Origin: Cliona cf. orientalis
Lineage: Eukaryota > Porifera > Demospongiae > Clionaida > Clionaidae
DNA length: 64,000 bases
Direction: 5' to 3'
Assembly: GCA_963930775.1 (NCBI GenBank)
Contig: OZ005704.1
Span: forward strand, 5,642,001-5,706,000
Shown: positions 15,001 to 25,876 of the stretch, one piece after another
Numbering within the stretch: the stretch's first letter is position 1
How the letters are laid out: the number at the start of each line of letters is the position of its first letter
Program-made: the position numbers and the translations under genes
The notes under the pieces: generated by a model
Told to the model about the DNA's origin: nothing
Database searches by the model: none
The model's input: only the letters and a program-made list of their open reading frames with translations

Positions 15001-18000
15001 AAAGAGGTGCAGCCTAATAAGTGTAATCACAGTGAGTGTATGCAAGGAGCACTTAATTTATTCCCCAAAATTTCACCAGGAACTAATGACATTGACTTTC
15101 TGTAGTAGTTAACTATATTAGCTGATGAAATGATTGACTTGCTCTTACATGTAGCTAGAACAATGGAATTGTGTCACATTATGAGCAAGTCATCATTTCC
15201 GTGGTACTAAAAGTGTATTTCCGTGATCAGGTAGTGAGTGTATTAACTAATTACTCATTGTGAGCTAGAATAATAACTTTTGTTTGCAACAGTGGCAATT
15301 GTGCCCTGTGGCACTAATACTATAGATAAGCATATCCTGGATGATAGTGTATTGTAAGGCTACAGATCAGTATTGCCTAAGTCTAAACTATCACACACAT
15401 GGACATGTATGTGGCTACACTCGTGCTTCCCCCCCCCCCCCAACCTCTCTCCCTCCTCACGCCTCCCTCCCTCTTCCCTTCCCTCGACTACAATCATCCA
15501 TTTGTGTCCTTTTGTGCGCACACACGCACACACCACGTACAAGTATACATCCCTTATAGTGTGCTTGAGTATGATGTGTCCAGGGCAGGACAGTCAAGGG
15601 GGATTCATTATAATTAATGTATTATGAGTATGTGCATATCCCGTGTTTGGAACCTGAATCTGAACACTTGGGGATTACCAACAACTCCCATAATGAACAT
15701 GTGCATATCCCGTGTTTGGAACATGAATTTGAACACTTGGGGATAACCAATAGTCATCCATGTTTAGGTGTTACTATTACTATGCACATGCACAAATATG
15801 CATACGAGTCCACATCTACGAGAGGAATTGTGTGTCCACCACCCCCCAAGGCAGAGTGGAGATTGAGAAAGAATAGGAAATAGTGCCATACTGCTTACTA
15901 CTAGATATGAGATGGAGCAGGAAATCTGTCCATGGCCCAAGTAGTGCAGGATGGACTAGTCTTGGTAATACTAGTATGGAAATGGCTCCATGTTTTATTA
16001 GGGATGGAGGGGGTGGGTATTGTTTCACTTCTACATATTGGTATCCTAGAGACCAGCTTTAGTGTGGTTTTGGGCAGTAGTAAACTCCACCTGATCTGAG
16101 AGGGTCATATAATTATAATAGTAATGTTATATTATATACATGTACATGTAGTAGTAAACCCAGCTGAGTCCCTGGGGCACCTGCTAGTGGTAACTTAAAA
16201 AGGATTGGATTCCGCTCACTACTTAAGCTTCACCATGTGCTGCAGTGTAAGCACATGTACATGTACGTTTTGCTTTGTACCTCTCGGTGCTCAAGCTAGC
16301 CTAAATTTAAGGGCTTATCTATCTAGCAGGTGTAGTAAGCCCCCTAGCCCCCTGGCCAAATCAAAGGTGTCAGACATCCCCTTTGAACACATGGTTTCGT
16401 TAAAAATCAATTTTCCTAGTGTTAGGAGTAGCCATGTACCGTTGCTATAATTGTGCAGCACATGCACATTGTTATAGTACTGCACCCATCCATCCACCTT
16501 CCTGGCATATTTTAAAATTTGTTAGCCACATGTCACCGAATTGCTCGTACCTTTCGCTTTTCTATCAAACAAAGTGAACCAGCACATGTCAACTGAGCCC
16601 ATGCTTATATGTGTCTAGCATACAAAAAATTTACCGGTAACATCTGCACTACAATCTGGTACTGCCAAGACTCCTGGCTACTTGTACAGCCACATTTTAG
16701 CCCCCAGTTGACTCGTTTCCAAGTTTAGCCGATAAAAATAGCCTTAATTGAGCCTCCAGCTGTTTTGCGTACTAAGCACTTGGCGTACAATTGTTACTCC
16801 AGTGGTATCACGTATTAATACCCCTTGTCCCTTGCCATGGCCAAGTGCTGTAGTTGGTAGCTGGTGTTTTCTTCCTGCAGAGGTGGCTGGAGAGGGCAAA
16901 ACAAGAGCCTGTTTAAACAACTACTCCATAAGTAGACCACAGCCTCTTAGCTGCCACTTAATTATGCACACAGCCTCGTGAGACTCAAGTATTCTCATTA
17001 GCCAACTGGCCAGGCATGGGTAATTATGTGCTAGTTTTGGAGTGAGTATCATGACATTGTATGTACTGTATATCACATTTGATGCCAGCAGGGTGACCTG
17101 GCTTCTGTAGCTTGAAGTACAATACGTATCTTCCCCATTTCAGTTTTTGTTGTTGCCATAGCGGTAGTTTTTAGTAATATTATTTGGTCTAGAACATTTT
17201 TATGGTGTATACTTATAAGAATTATATAATATTCAAGTAAGATATTCATTCTAGTTCCAATCAAAGTCTTGTTTTGAAGTAAAATTGATTGTTTGAATCA
17301 CTTTTATCTGCATGTTTCTAATCAGTTGGGTAACTCCCAAATAATTGTTTCCAAATACGAATGTACCATGAAAGCAAGTAATATGATAATAATATTATTG
17401 TTATAGTGACATGAACTATACGTGCATGTGTATGCAAGACATTGTATGTTTCTCGGAAAGCCTCTCTAGATACGGTGTAATTTGAGACCCAAGCCATCCA
17501 ATGTTCACACATATTGTGCCTCGTATTTACAGCTACTCCGGTGGCTTCTGTGTGTTGTGAAGATCTTCAAATCTCTGAGAATTATGTGTATGTTTATAAT
17601 ATTGTGGAAGTGCTTGTTCCTCTGCTACTATGAAGCTTACTGAGGTCACGGCTTAAATAATGGTCCTTTGATCCATTTAATAGGTGTGGGTACCAATTGC
17701 TTAACCTTGTTTCCGGCTTTGTATCGATGGGAAGGTCAGAAGGTCATTTATTATTGATTGAAGATTTCTTATTTTTCCTTCTATTTGAGAGAATAAGCCC
17801 CATATGCATTCACTGCTGACTGTGGAAATATGGAGAGGTGGTGGTGCTTTAGTATAGCTGCAGAGATCTACCCTCCTTTGTCATACACTTGTGTAGTGTC
17901 ATCAAAATTTCCATGTAGCATGTTTGCTAGCTAGTCCATATTGTAGAGTGGCACTGTGAAATTTTGGACCATGAGAATTTTTTTGAAGGCCTGCCTAGGT

Positions 18001-19232
18001 GGCAACTCGATCGATATTTCCCCACTATCCGGTATATTTGACTCTGCTGGTTCATGGTGGAACTACTGCCATGACCTTCACCATGACGCTATCCAATAAA
18101 AATGATTGGAATAGTTATGATATAATTGCGGTAATGGATGTGATGTCTATCTGTCCACCTCCTTGCCTCCTCCCTACCTCCCCCTCCCTTGAGTCAGGTA
18201 TGGCCACTGTCTTAGATAGACTAGTGAGCTAGCCCTGTATTTCAAAGTGATTTCAGCAAAGTATGCAGGTAGCCAAATCAAATTTGTCCCATAATGCTTC
18301 AAGCAGAAGATCCCTGGGAGCAACTGAGTCATTGAACTGCACAAAATTATCCCATAATCTGTGATTCCCCTCCTTGAAGAGATCAGTAGCCATGGTGGAA
18401 TAAATTGTAGCAAATGTGACCTGCTATAAGAAAGGGACCATACATGGTAGTATGAAACGACCAATTTTTATCAGGACAATGTCCAATTTGCTTTCTACAA
18501 ATAATATTATAATAGTGAGTATATACACTTGTATCAGTGTATAGACAACATAGAGTGGATACACCTACAGTAGCTACATCACTATTGTATACTCCATACA
18601 CACTTGCATACATGCAACAAACACAAAGCCCCAAATGGTCCCTGTCCCCTTTCTCACAGCTGGTCAATTGGCTAATTTGGGGACTGATGGAGGAACCACT
18701 AATAATTCTATGGTATTTCACTACTAATTCACAAATCCCTGGGAGCAACCCAAGTATTCTACTGGACAACAAGTGGACAGGGTTGTGGTTTTACTTTCTT
18801 AATGAGGTGTGTTTGTTGTCACTTTCATTGTCCAGCTATTTCCAAACTGAGGGAGGGAGGGAGAGAGAGGAGAGGGAGAGGAGAGGGAGCGACCACCCGG
18901 AATGCATACAAGTCTTACACCACTGACCAACATTACACTGTATATAGTTCACTTAGCTGCCTGGAATGCCAGGACTTTGTGGAATGTTGTACCCTGGTTT
19001 GGCTGGATGGGTTTGGCTGGATGGGTTTGGTGGGGTGAGTATGCACCCCAGGGGGATGATAGACCAATTGGTGGGAGCATTTGGAGTTGTGTTCTCTGCT
19101 TGTCTGTATCTTTATGGTCTATCTTAGCTTCTTGAAGGGGTTCCTTCTTCCCAGACTTTAGTTATTTTTAGCGGATTTTATGGTCTAACTTTACTCACAT
19201 GTTGAAATTATTGCCATATATATACCATATAG

Positions 19233-19266
<34 letters not shown>

Positions 19267-20402
19267 GGGTTGGTAGTTGCCCCTACAGGTGGTAGTGGCT
19301 GCTATTGCATGGAACAACTAGTTTGTGCCCAGTGTTTGGCGTGTATTGCTTTCAGGGTGAAGGGGGGACCACTTGTGAGTAGCATCCATAAGTGAACAGT
19401 TTAAACTATGGGGGTACATCTGCATACTCATTGATACTCCCAACTCCCCATGCTATATTCAGATCACAGCTGCTCACAGCCAAAACTTCCCTTACACAAA
19501 AATAGTCTATCTCATCCTCCTTACACTCCTCCCCCTCCCTGATCCCTCCTCTCCAAGATCAAGCTTGAAATTTAAATACTTACAGCCTTGCCTGCCTCCC
19601 TCTCCCTTTCCCCCTCCCTCCATCCCCCTCTCCCTCTCTCTTTCTTCCCAGACCTAGCTGGAGAATATCTTAAATGGCTATTGACTGTCCTGGATTCAGT
19701 GGTCCCAATGGGATTTTTCTATATCCTGGTGCATTTCAGTAACACTGTCTAGGGAATATTAACAACCTAGTGTCTAGTCAGCTTGCCTATTCTGAGATAC
19801 CTGATACTATCCTGTGTTGCATTGGCTAGCCCTGAGAGCTCTGCTACCATGGAGACGCAATGGTTGCGTCACATTATTCGAGTGTGACTAGGCTTCCTTC
19901 TGTGCAAATTTATACACATGTGAACCGTAATTAAATGTTTAGCATCGTAGTAGTATTCTGATTTCTGGAATTGTTGCTGATAAAACAAAATTGCTGAGTG
20001 TTAATCAATATCAAGTGTACATATAGTATTCCATGTGTAAAACATATACATAATATTATATGCCCATGGGATTTACATGTAGTACAGGTCTTTAAAAACG
20101 TTGTACATGTGCATGTGTAGCTGGTTATGAGAATACAGCTATTATTTATGGCTGAAAGATGATCAGAGGTATGTGTGTAGCGCACTGCCTCCCTACCCTC
20201 TCCCGGCACCATATTTGCTATGTGATATGATTCTACTAATTGAGGATTTGTATGCAGCATGTAAGTTAAAGGTGAACGGTTAAACTCACTTCTAAGCATG
20301 CCCATTACCACAACGCACACCACCATTTTTTGTGATCACATTTGCAAATGCACACTCACAAATTTGTTGGAATCATGCACGTACAAAATTTGTAAGCTTT
20401 AT

Positions 20403-20438
<36 letters not shown>

Positions 20439-23400
20439 TTTCTCACCCTTCCTCCGTCCCTCCCTCCCAGACTGCCATCCCTGTTCCCTCTCCTGTATCA
20501 GGAGTGATTGAGGAGCTGTTTGTTCCAGATGGTGAGAAGGTAACTGCAGGAGCCCAGCTTTGTAGAATCAACACCTCTGGTTCTGCTGCTGCTGCCTCGA
20601 CGGCCACTGAAACTCCACCCACAATACAACCCGAAGCTCCCCCGACCGCTCCTCCTCCTCCCCCACCTCAGGCTGAGGCCACACCCACTCCCATCCCGAC
20701 AAGCCCCCCTCCTCCCCCACCACTGCCAGGTCAGCAAAAAAGGCATACAGCTTATGATATTATAAACCTCACGTTTGGGGCTCCAGCATCCCCTGCAATA
20801 TGCTACAACACTTCAGCTCTCATTTGTGCCTAAATTACCACATGGGGTGTAAATAGATACATGTATAAATTATTTTAATGTGCCAGCCAACTGCTATTGT
20901 ATATGTACACAGGCTTAGCAATGGCACTTTGTAATTCAATCTTCTGACGTTCTTATTGTATTCAAAACAGTGTTTTTATCTCACCACATTCGTCATGCCA
21001 TTGGAGCATAAAATAACTTTAATCAGGTGTAATGTCAAGTTCAAAAGGAAGTACATGTACTATGCTTGTGGGAGCATGTATATCATGCCACATACTCCTC
21101 GTGTGAATATGTGCATGCATCCGTATAATAATAATAATTATGATAATAATAACACTTGCATACCTACGTACAGGTCAACCGTTTGCTCAACCTCCCCCTC
21201 CTCCTCCCCCTCCTTCCAGCAGCCGGCCCCCTCCCCCTCCCCCTCCCCCTGCAAGCCGACCCCCTGGCCCCACATCGTCATCTCCTCCCAAGCCTGGAGA
21301 CGCGGGGACCATCACTGGAAGCAGGGAAGAACACAGAGTAAGAATACTGTCTATCATACAACTGATAGGGTAGCATTAGATGGATGTATAGAAGAGAATG
21401 TCTGTTTCTCGAGACTAGGGGAATTACCATGTGAAGAATGTGATTGTGCCTTTCTATAAAAGTATCCCTTCACAGGGTTGCATACAGGATTTTTTTTCTG
21501 GGAGGGGGGGGGGGCCATCTCACAGACGACTTACATACATGTATGTATATGTGCCGCTGCCATGCGTATATACTAGTAAATAAATCATACAATAATGCTG
21601 TGATAACAAACTTTTACTTTTTGCTTGTGTATGTAATCGTATTATTTGTGCTGTATATATTACATGTATATTATTATGGAATTCTGGGGGGGGGGGGGGG
21701 GAGATCCCAGTGCGCCCCCCCCCCCCCCCCCCCCCCCTCTGTATACAACCCTGCTTCAGTCCTAGACCTAGGGGTAATCATCCCATTGCCTGCCTGCTCA
21801 GGCCTACCTAATCCCGTATACACAATACATATTCTTTTCCTTTAACTGGGATGCTGTTCTTGATCCAAGTTGGATTCTAACAGAACTAACTCTTTGATCT
21901 GTCACAATGTAGATTCCACTTCAGTTGGTTAATGGTGGTGTCCATAAATAATAAATATTTGATCACGATAGTGATTCTGCACCTAATTTTAGTGAGTCTA
22001 GATTTGTGGAGAGGAAATAAACCTGTTAAGTTGTCCTGATATGAAGACCACTTGTAGACACTATACAAATAGCCTCCCTAAAGAGGACAGGTTTTGAAAC
22101 CGACTATCCTTTGGAAAGGGGACAGTCTATTCGTGAGAGGTTGAGCTGCCTGTGCCAGTCCATCCAGCAATTGTGCTGCTGTGTGGATTATGTTTAAATC
22201 AACAACTCCTTAAAAGCTTGAAGCGGTTAATAGATATTGACACAGTCTGATCTGCTGTAGTCTGTATCATCTTGTCTTTTAAGGCTTCCTGATATAATTA
22301 ATCCATTCCATATATTATTTCTCGCTCCAAAGAAAGAGTTATGTGTACGTTACTCAACTGACTGTTGTTTGTCGCTTGGCGGTGTTGATGTGGTCTTCCC
22401 CTACATGTATATACTTCCTTTTCTGTCAGATTACCATCTCTCTCTTTTTCTCTCCCTCTCTCTCTCTCTCCCTGCCTCCCTCTCCCTCCCTTTCTCCCCC
22501 TCCCTTCCTCTCTCTCTGACTGTGTCTCTCCCTGCCTGGCTCTCCTTCCCTCTCTCCCTCCCCTCTCCTCCTCTCTCATTCAGGTGAAGATGACTAGGAT
22601 GAGACAGCGTATAGCTCAGAGGCTAAAGGAAGCTCAGAACGTCAATGCCATGCTTACTACCTTCAATGAGGTGGACATGAGGTCAGAATCCGATAGTCAA
22701 AGTCACCTTCTAGATTATGCAGTAATAGTTGGTATGAAATTTACATAGCATTGAGCTTCATTTAATCCCCCACTCCCCCTTTCCCTAGGTAATGGTATAG
22801 TATAATCAATTCATGATCTCTAACTCCCTTTGATATTATATGGTGTATGTGTGTGTGCATACAGTAGGCTATCGGTATAGATAAGGGATGACTATCAACA
22901 GGCGTTTTGTTCGTGACTGAGAGCTTCCCCCCACTTCTCCCTCCCCTGGACACCTGCCAGGACTTGGCATATTATTATACAAATAACACAGACGTTTAGT
23001 ATTTCCCACTGAAGCTCAATTAGCAGCCCTAGCTGGGAGCCATGCATGACTGTTGGTGCATGATAAAAGATTTCTTACTGATACTCCATGTGACTTTAAA
23101 AATGAAAAGCACTATACAATATTATTGTAATTGAATTAGTGGTTGTCTGGGGAATGTATAGAATGTGAAAGGTACTTTATGACCATAATATTATTAGTGG
23201 CCATCAACCCTTAAACTATTGGGAAAGTTAATAACTGATTGTAATGGGTTTCGAGATGTTGTCCTTTAGTGGTGATTCGTATAGTCTTTGACTTCTATCG
23301 TGTTGTGTCGTTATTCCTAATGTCCCACTATGGCAGCAATGTGATCGAGATGAGGAACCAGCACAAGGAGGCTTTCCTCAAGACTCACGGGGTCAAGCTG

Positions 23401-25016
23401 GGATTCATGTCGCCATTCGTCAAGGCCGCCTGCTTCGCTCTGCAGGATCAACCCGTGATCAATGCAGGTATAGAATGATATGAGCTATAACTATTGTGCC
23501 ACACTCTCTCCTAGTCACCCCTCTCTTCCAGCACTTTTAATGTTACATGCTACATATATGCTAGGAATGTTATTAGCTTTTATGCACTGCAGTATTGTAT
23601 TAATTTATTGCATTGTGGATGTACAGAGTGTTTGCTGAGTTGTGACACTTCTTTCTTGTCCACTTGCAGTTATTGATGGTAATGAGATCATCTACAGGGA
23701 TTACATTGATATCAGTGTCGCCGTTGCAACACCCAAGGTACTAGAATCTGATGATAATGGTCCAAGTGATCATTCTATGTTTGTATGTACATGTATATCC
23801 AGGGTCTTGTTGTTCCAGTGCTGAGAGATGCAACACACATGAACTATGCTCAAATAGAGAGAGGGATCAACGAACTAGGAGTTAAGGTAAGAATGCACAG
23901 GTGGGTATATAGCCAACATGTAATAGGTAATGGTCGTCAACACTGCATGGTGTTTTGACGACCTTTATCATCATTCACTTCAATTTCTGTTTTCTGTTTT
24001 CCAGGCTCGTGATGGTACCCTAGCTGTGGAGGACATGGATGGAGGGACATTCACTATCAGCAATGGAGGAGTATTTGGCTCACTCTATGGCACGCCCATC
24101 ATCAACCCACCCCAGTCGGCCATTCTGGGGATGCATGGAGTCTTTGACAGACCAGTGGCAATCAACAAGCAGGTGTGCGAGACTAATTCTCTGTGTGTGC
24201 ATGTGTGTCTCTGTGTATAATTGTGTATGGGTGTGTGTGTATTGAGGAGGTGAAATAAGAATTGTCATGGTTATTGTTGTCGTATTATGATAAGGCTGTA
24301 TGGAGCATGAATCAAAGCCACTCTTAAGTACCGTATAGCCGGAAATTTTCGAGGGAGCCAATTTTCGCGGTTTTCGCGGTTGACGGGCGACCCACGAAAA
24401 TTAAATCCACGAAATATAAACCCTAAACGTACGTTCTCGCAACGTCGACGCGCGATAACAGGGGGTGTGGCCTTCGTAGTGCATGCCGCTGCTTGATCGA
24501 TCTATTAAACAGCTGAGCTTCTTCGACACAAATATCTTATAATTTTCAAGCTTTCAAGTGACTCTACCACACTTCCTGACCCACGTGGCCCAAATCTCCT
24601 TGTATACGTGGTAATCACGGACCATAGCCTCGATCATATGCGACTCTCGTGCCATCTCTCGATCTCACCAACGATCGCTGTCACAACTTTCGGAGCCACG
24701 GTGCGCATGCAATAAGAGGCGGAGCCTAATGGATATTGGGGGTGGAGCAACCCTGGAGCGTTCATCCGCGAAAATTAGATCGCGAAATCTTTGAAGATGG
24801 GCCTTCCGCGAAAATTGGATCCCTCGAAAATTTCCGGCTATACGGTATTAAATTTTAATTATTACTGTTTCTTTCCAAAAGGTTGAAGTTCGGCCAATGA
24901 TGTACATTGCCCTGACGTACGACCATCGTCTGATAGATGGGAGGGAGGCTGCACTCTTCCTCAGGAAAATCAAGTCAGCAATAGAGGACCCTAGGGTCTT
25001 ACTGTTGGACATCTAG
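53..25016 (+). CDS. DLST: Dihydrolipoyllysine succinyltransferase, E2 of 2-oxoglutarate dehydrogenase (multi-exon)
   Basis: Mitochondrial TCA-cycle E2 enzyme: its lipoyl-lysine arm carries succinyl groups from E1 and passes them to CoA. Firm exons: 8402-8476, 13119-13174, 20471-20729, 21174-21337, 22584-22681, 23337-23467, 23670-23737, 23803-23886, 24005-24172, 24882-25016; all join in phase. The lipoyl domain reads [19 protein letters not shown] then EIETDK, with the lipoylated lysine as the last codon of exon 13119-13174. A proline-rich linker follows (20600-21300) with no E1/E3-binding domain, as usual for animal DLST. The catalytic domain starts at [17 protein letters not shown] and holds the active-site motif DHRLIDG near 24930; the protein ends VLLLDI. 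Two 5' exons are tentative: 53-143 (ATG at 53) and 2504-2576. Together they give an Arg-rich, acid-poor leader suited to mitochondrial import. Their exit phase (2) does not fit exon 8402, so one exon between 2577 and 8401 is probably missed. Confidence 0.93.
144..2503. other. Putative DLST intron 1, no gene seen
   Basis: This lies between the tentative leader exons. It ends in a long pyrimidine tract (2415-2500) before the CAG acceptor at 2501-2503. Only short, unconserved open frames occur. I see several TACATGTA-type palindromes and CTAG-rich strings but no recognisable transposon or RNA gene. Confidence 0.45.
3825..3890 (-). repeat. tRNA-like / tRNA-derived SINE fragment
   Basis: On the minus strand the sequence reads GGATCCAGTAGCTCAGTTGG followed by TAAGAGTGTGCTCAGAGG, and ends in a run of T. 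TAGCTCAGTTGG matches the tRNA A-box / D-arm consensus, and the D-stem GCTC...GAGT can pair. I do not find a convincing B-box (GGTTCGA) or a closed acceptor stem, so this is not called a functional tRNA. A decayed tRNA copy or the head of a SINE fits best. Confidence 0.3.
5137..5174. repeat. (GGGA)n microsatellite
   Basis: About nine to ten uninterrupted GGGA units in a DLST intron. Simple-sequence repeat with no sign of coding. Confidence 0.9.
8264..8323. repeat. Short inverted repeat (13-bp perfect arms)
   Basis: TCATTCCCAGGCC at 8264-8276 is matched in reverse complement by GGCCTGGGAATGA at 8311-8323, with a 34-bp loop. It lies about 80 bp upstream of the lipoyl exon and could be a miniature foldback element. 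No target-site duplication was resolved. Confidence 0.5.
10354..10513. repeat. Imperfect foldback element
   Basis: The left arm GGGAATTAAATTTGGTGGT (about 10357) is mirrored on the right by ACCACCAAACCATC...TTTAATTTCCC, then by an additional CCACCAAAATTAAATTTGG. The arms are imperfect and about 20 bp long. A miniature transposon remnant is likely; family unknown. Confidence 0.4.
10514..10617. repeat. Direct repeat, about 64-bp period, two copies
   Basis: TCTTACTAATAGAAA followed downstream by CATTTGTAGTAATTA(C/T)GTAAGCA occurs from 10514 and again from 10578. The first copy has a few extra bases in the middle. A local tandem duplication within the intron. Confidence 0.7.
11255..11410 (+). 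repeat. Dispersed repeat copy 1
   Basis: This segment shares GTGGAGCTT, CCACATCAAA, CTTTTGG, CCATTCCCACAT and ATACTGAAGG in the same order with the reverse complement of 13630-13810. Two diverged copies in opposite orientation in neighbouring introns indicate a dispersed element, probably non-autonomous. Ends and family are not resolved. Confidence 0.5.
13630..13810 (-). repeat. Dispersed repeat copy 2 (inverted relative of 11255-11410)
   Basis: Read on the minus strand it carries GGTGGAGCTTGCAACCACAT, then CTTTTGG, CCCATTCCCACAT and TATACTGAAGG in the same order as copy 1. Divergence is substantial, so this is an old element. Open frames across it are short and unconserved. Confidence 0.5.
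15630..15760 (+). repeat. 69-bp tandem duplication
   Basis: GTGCATATCCCGTGTTTGGA starts at 15632 and again at 15701. Each copy continues with GAA(C/T)(C/T)TGAA...GAACACTTGGGGAT(T/A)ACCAA. The period is exactly 69 bp and the two copies differ at only a few sites. The repeat stays open in one frame because 69 is a multiple of three, but there is no evidence of coding. Confidence 0.75.
18997..19035 (+). repeat. 15-bp tandem repeat
   Basis: GTTTGGCTGGATGGG is repeated about two and a half times. A minisatellite-like run within an intron. Confidence 0.8.
19236..19269. repeat. (GT)n followed by poly-G
   Basis: A short GT microsatellite runs directly into about 19 consecutive G. Its length is likely variable or uncertain in the assembly. 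Confidence 0.85.
20407..20437. repeat. (TC)n microsatellite acting as acceptor pyrimidine tract
   Basis: About 14 CT units lie 35-60 bp upstream of the DLST acceptor at 20469-20470. Similar CT-rich expansions precede the exon starting at 22584. Confidence 0.85.
21338..22583. other. DLST intron with a CAGGG-ended MITE
   Basis: It holds the miniature transposon at 21473-21753, a segment near 22040-22140 (CCTCCCTAAAGAGGACAGG) resembling degraded transposon ends, and a 140-bp CT-rich tract at 22436-22580 running to the acceptor. No gene is supported. Confidence 0.6.
21473..21753. mobile_element. CAGGG-type MITE with 5-bp target duplication (hAT5-like)
   Basis: The terminal inverted repeats are CAGGGTTGCATACAG at the left and CTGTATACAACCCTG at the right, with one mismatch. 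The flanks repeat CTTCA on both sides, a 5-bp target-site duplication. It is about 281 bp, has no transposase frame, and contains long G and C runs. CAGGG ends are typical of hAT-superfamily elements. Most hAT elements duplicate 8 bp, but 5-bp groups are known, so the family call is inferred. Confidence 0.65.
22682..23336. other. DLST intron, 655 bp
   Basis: No gene, transposon terminus or RNA gene is recognised. It contains a short (TG)n run near 22845 and A/T-rich sequence. Confidence 0.6.
24331..24845. mobile_element. MITE with about 40-bp terminal inverted repeats, TA target duplication (Tc1/mariner-like)
   Basis: The left end CCGTATAGCCGGAAATTTTC (continuing through CGAGGGAGCCAATTTTCGCGG) is mirrored at the right end with a single difference over about 40 bp. 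TA flanks both ends, the signature of Tc1/mariner-type insertion. The core (about 430 bp) is CpG-rich compared with the host intron, carries repeated CGCGAAAATT motifs and has no transposase frame. It sits in the last DLST intron, 36 bp before the final exon. The near-perfect arms suggest a fairly recent insertion. Confidence 0.85.
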
Positions 25017-25876
25017 GCCCAAGAACGAACAACTTCCAACTTGTGCATAATTATATTATAGAAGAATATTATTATTATTATCTGTGGTGTACTTTGTACG
25101 ACATTGTCAGTTTTATTATAATACAGTCACCGTATTGACTGTTTGTGAATGCACTAAAGTCTTCGTTCTGCCATAATTATTTACGACACTGTACGGTGGC
25201 CGAGAAAGACATTTTTTTGATGGCTTATATACAAATCTAATCTCTAGGCCCTAGGGTAATAATCTTACTATTGTGTAGCTAACTTTGTTAAACTGTTAAG
25301 CTGTACTGCTAGTGTATACGTACATGCATAATATTATGTGTGAATAGTATAAGTATAATCTTCTGTGCTTCTTGACTTAGTATCTTTAAGCTGCTCAGTT
25401 AATTGTATCACTTTGTGAAAGTGTGTGGCACCGGCCTAGCTAGAGTGTGTTATTCATCTATCTTCGAGTTCGTTGTATATTATAGCTGCTACATATTATC
25501 ATAGCATACTGCATCTAGCTAGAGTAATTATTAGACTAGTGAGTAAATTATAGAGGGTGGAATTCACTGTTTATCTCTTGCAGGGTATACAATGTCATAA
25601 TGTGCATGGGTTAAATAACAATGATGACCTTGCATGCATGATATTCTGCGTGTGTTGATAAAATATTATAGGTATCGAAATTCTACACCTGTATTCATGA
25701 TGCCATGATTAAAATCCATGTCCTGCCCTATGCTCAAATTTAAAAAATAATAGCCACAGTTGTACTAGAACTTGGTTATTTGAGGGTGGTCTGAGGTTTT
25801 TGACTTCAAGTTTGCTAGTTGTCTCTTGTATTTAAACTTGACACTGCTAGAAAGTCCACATTGTATAGCATTAACT
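25017..25876. other. DLST 3' UTR and spacer to receptor A
   Basis: The stretch is A/T-rich with several ATTATTATTATT strings. I see no canonical AATAAA close to the stop with confidence. No gene is supported. The receptor A promoter should lie toward the right end. An upstream non-coding or coding exon for receptor A may also be here, because its N-terminus is much shorter than in its relatives. Confidence 0.5.

Larger units (their letters stand above)
13175..20470. other. Largest DLST intron (7.3 kb)
   Basis: It separates the lipoyl-lysine exon from the rest of the lipoyl domain. No gene is supported. Contents: a GTACATGTAC cluster near 13265-13300; inverted dispersed repeat copy 2 (13630-13810); a degenerate direct repeat at about 14240 and 14405 (CCATGCTATTTTTAG); a 69-bp tandem duplication near 15630-15760; a 15-bp tandem repeat at 18997-19035; a (GT)n plus poly-G run at 19236-19269; and a (TC)n tract at 20407-20437 that forms the pyrimidine tract before the next exon. 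Confidence 0.5.

Noticed and set aside
20956-21459. 167-codon frame overlapping the proline exon
   Set aside because: It is a different frame of DLST exon 21174-21337 plus flanking intron; the DLST frame joins in phase and encodes the known linker.
22298-22579. Arg/Glu-rich minus-strand frame
   Set aside because: Antisense of a CT-rich pyrimidine tract; simple sequence.
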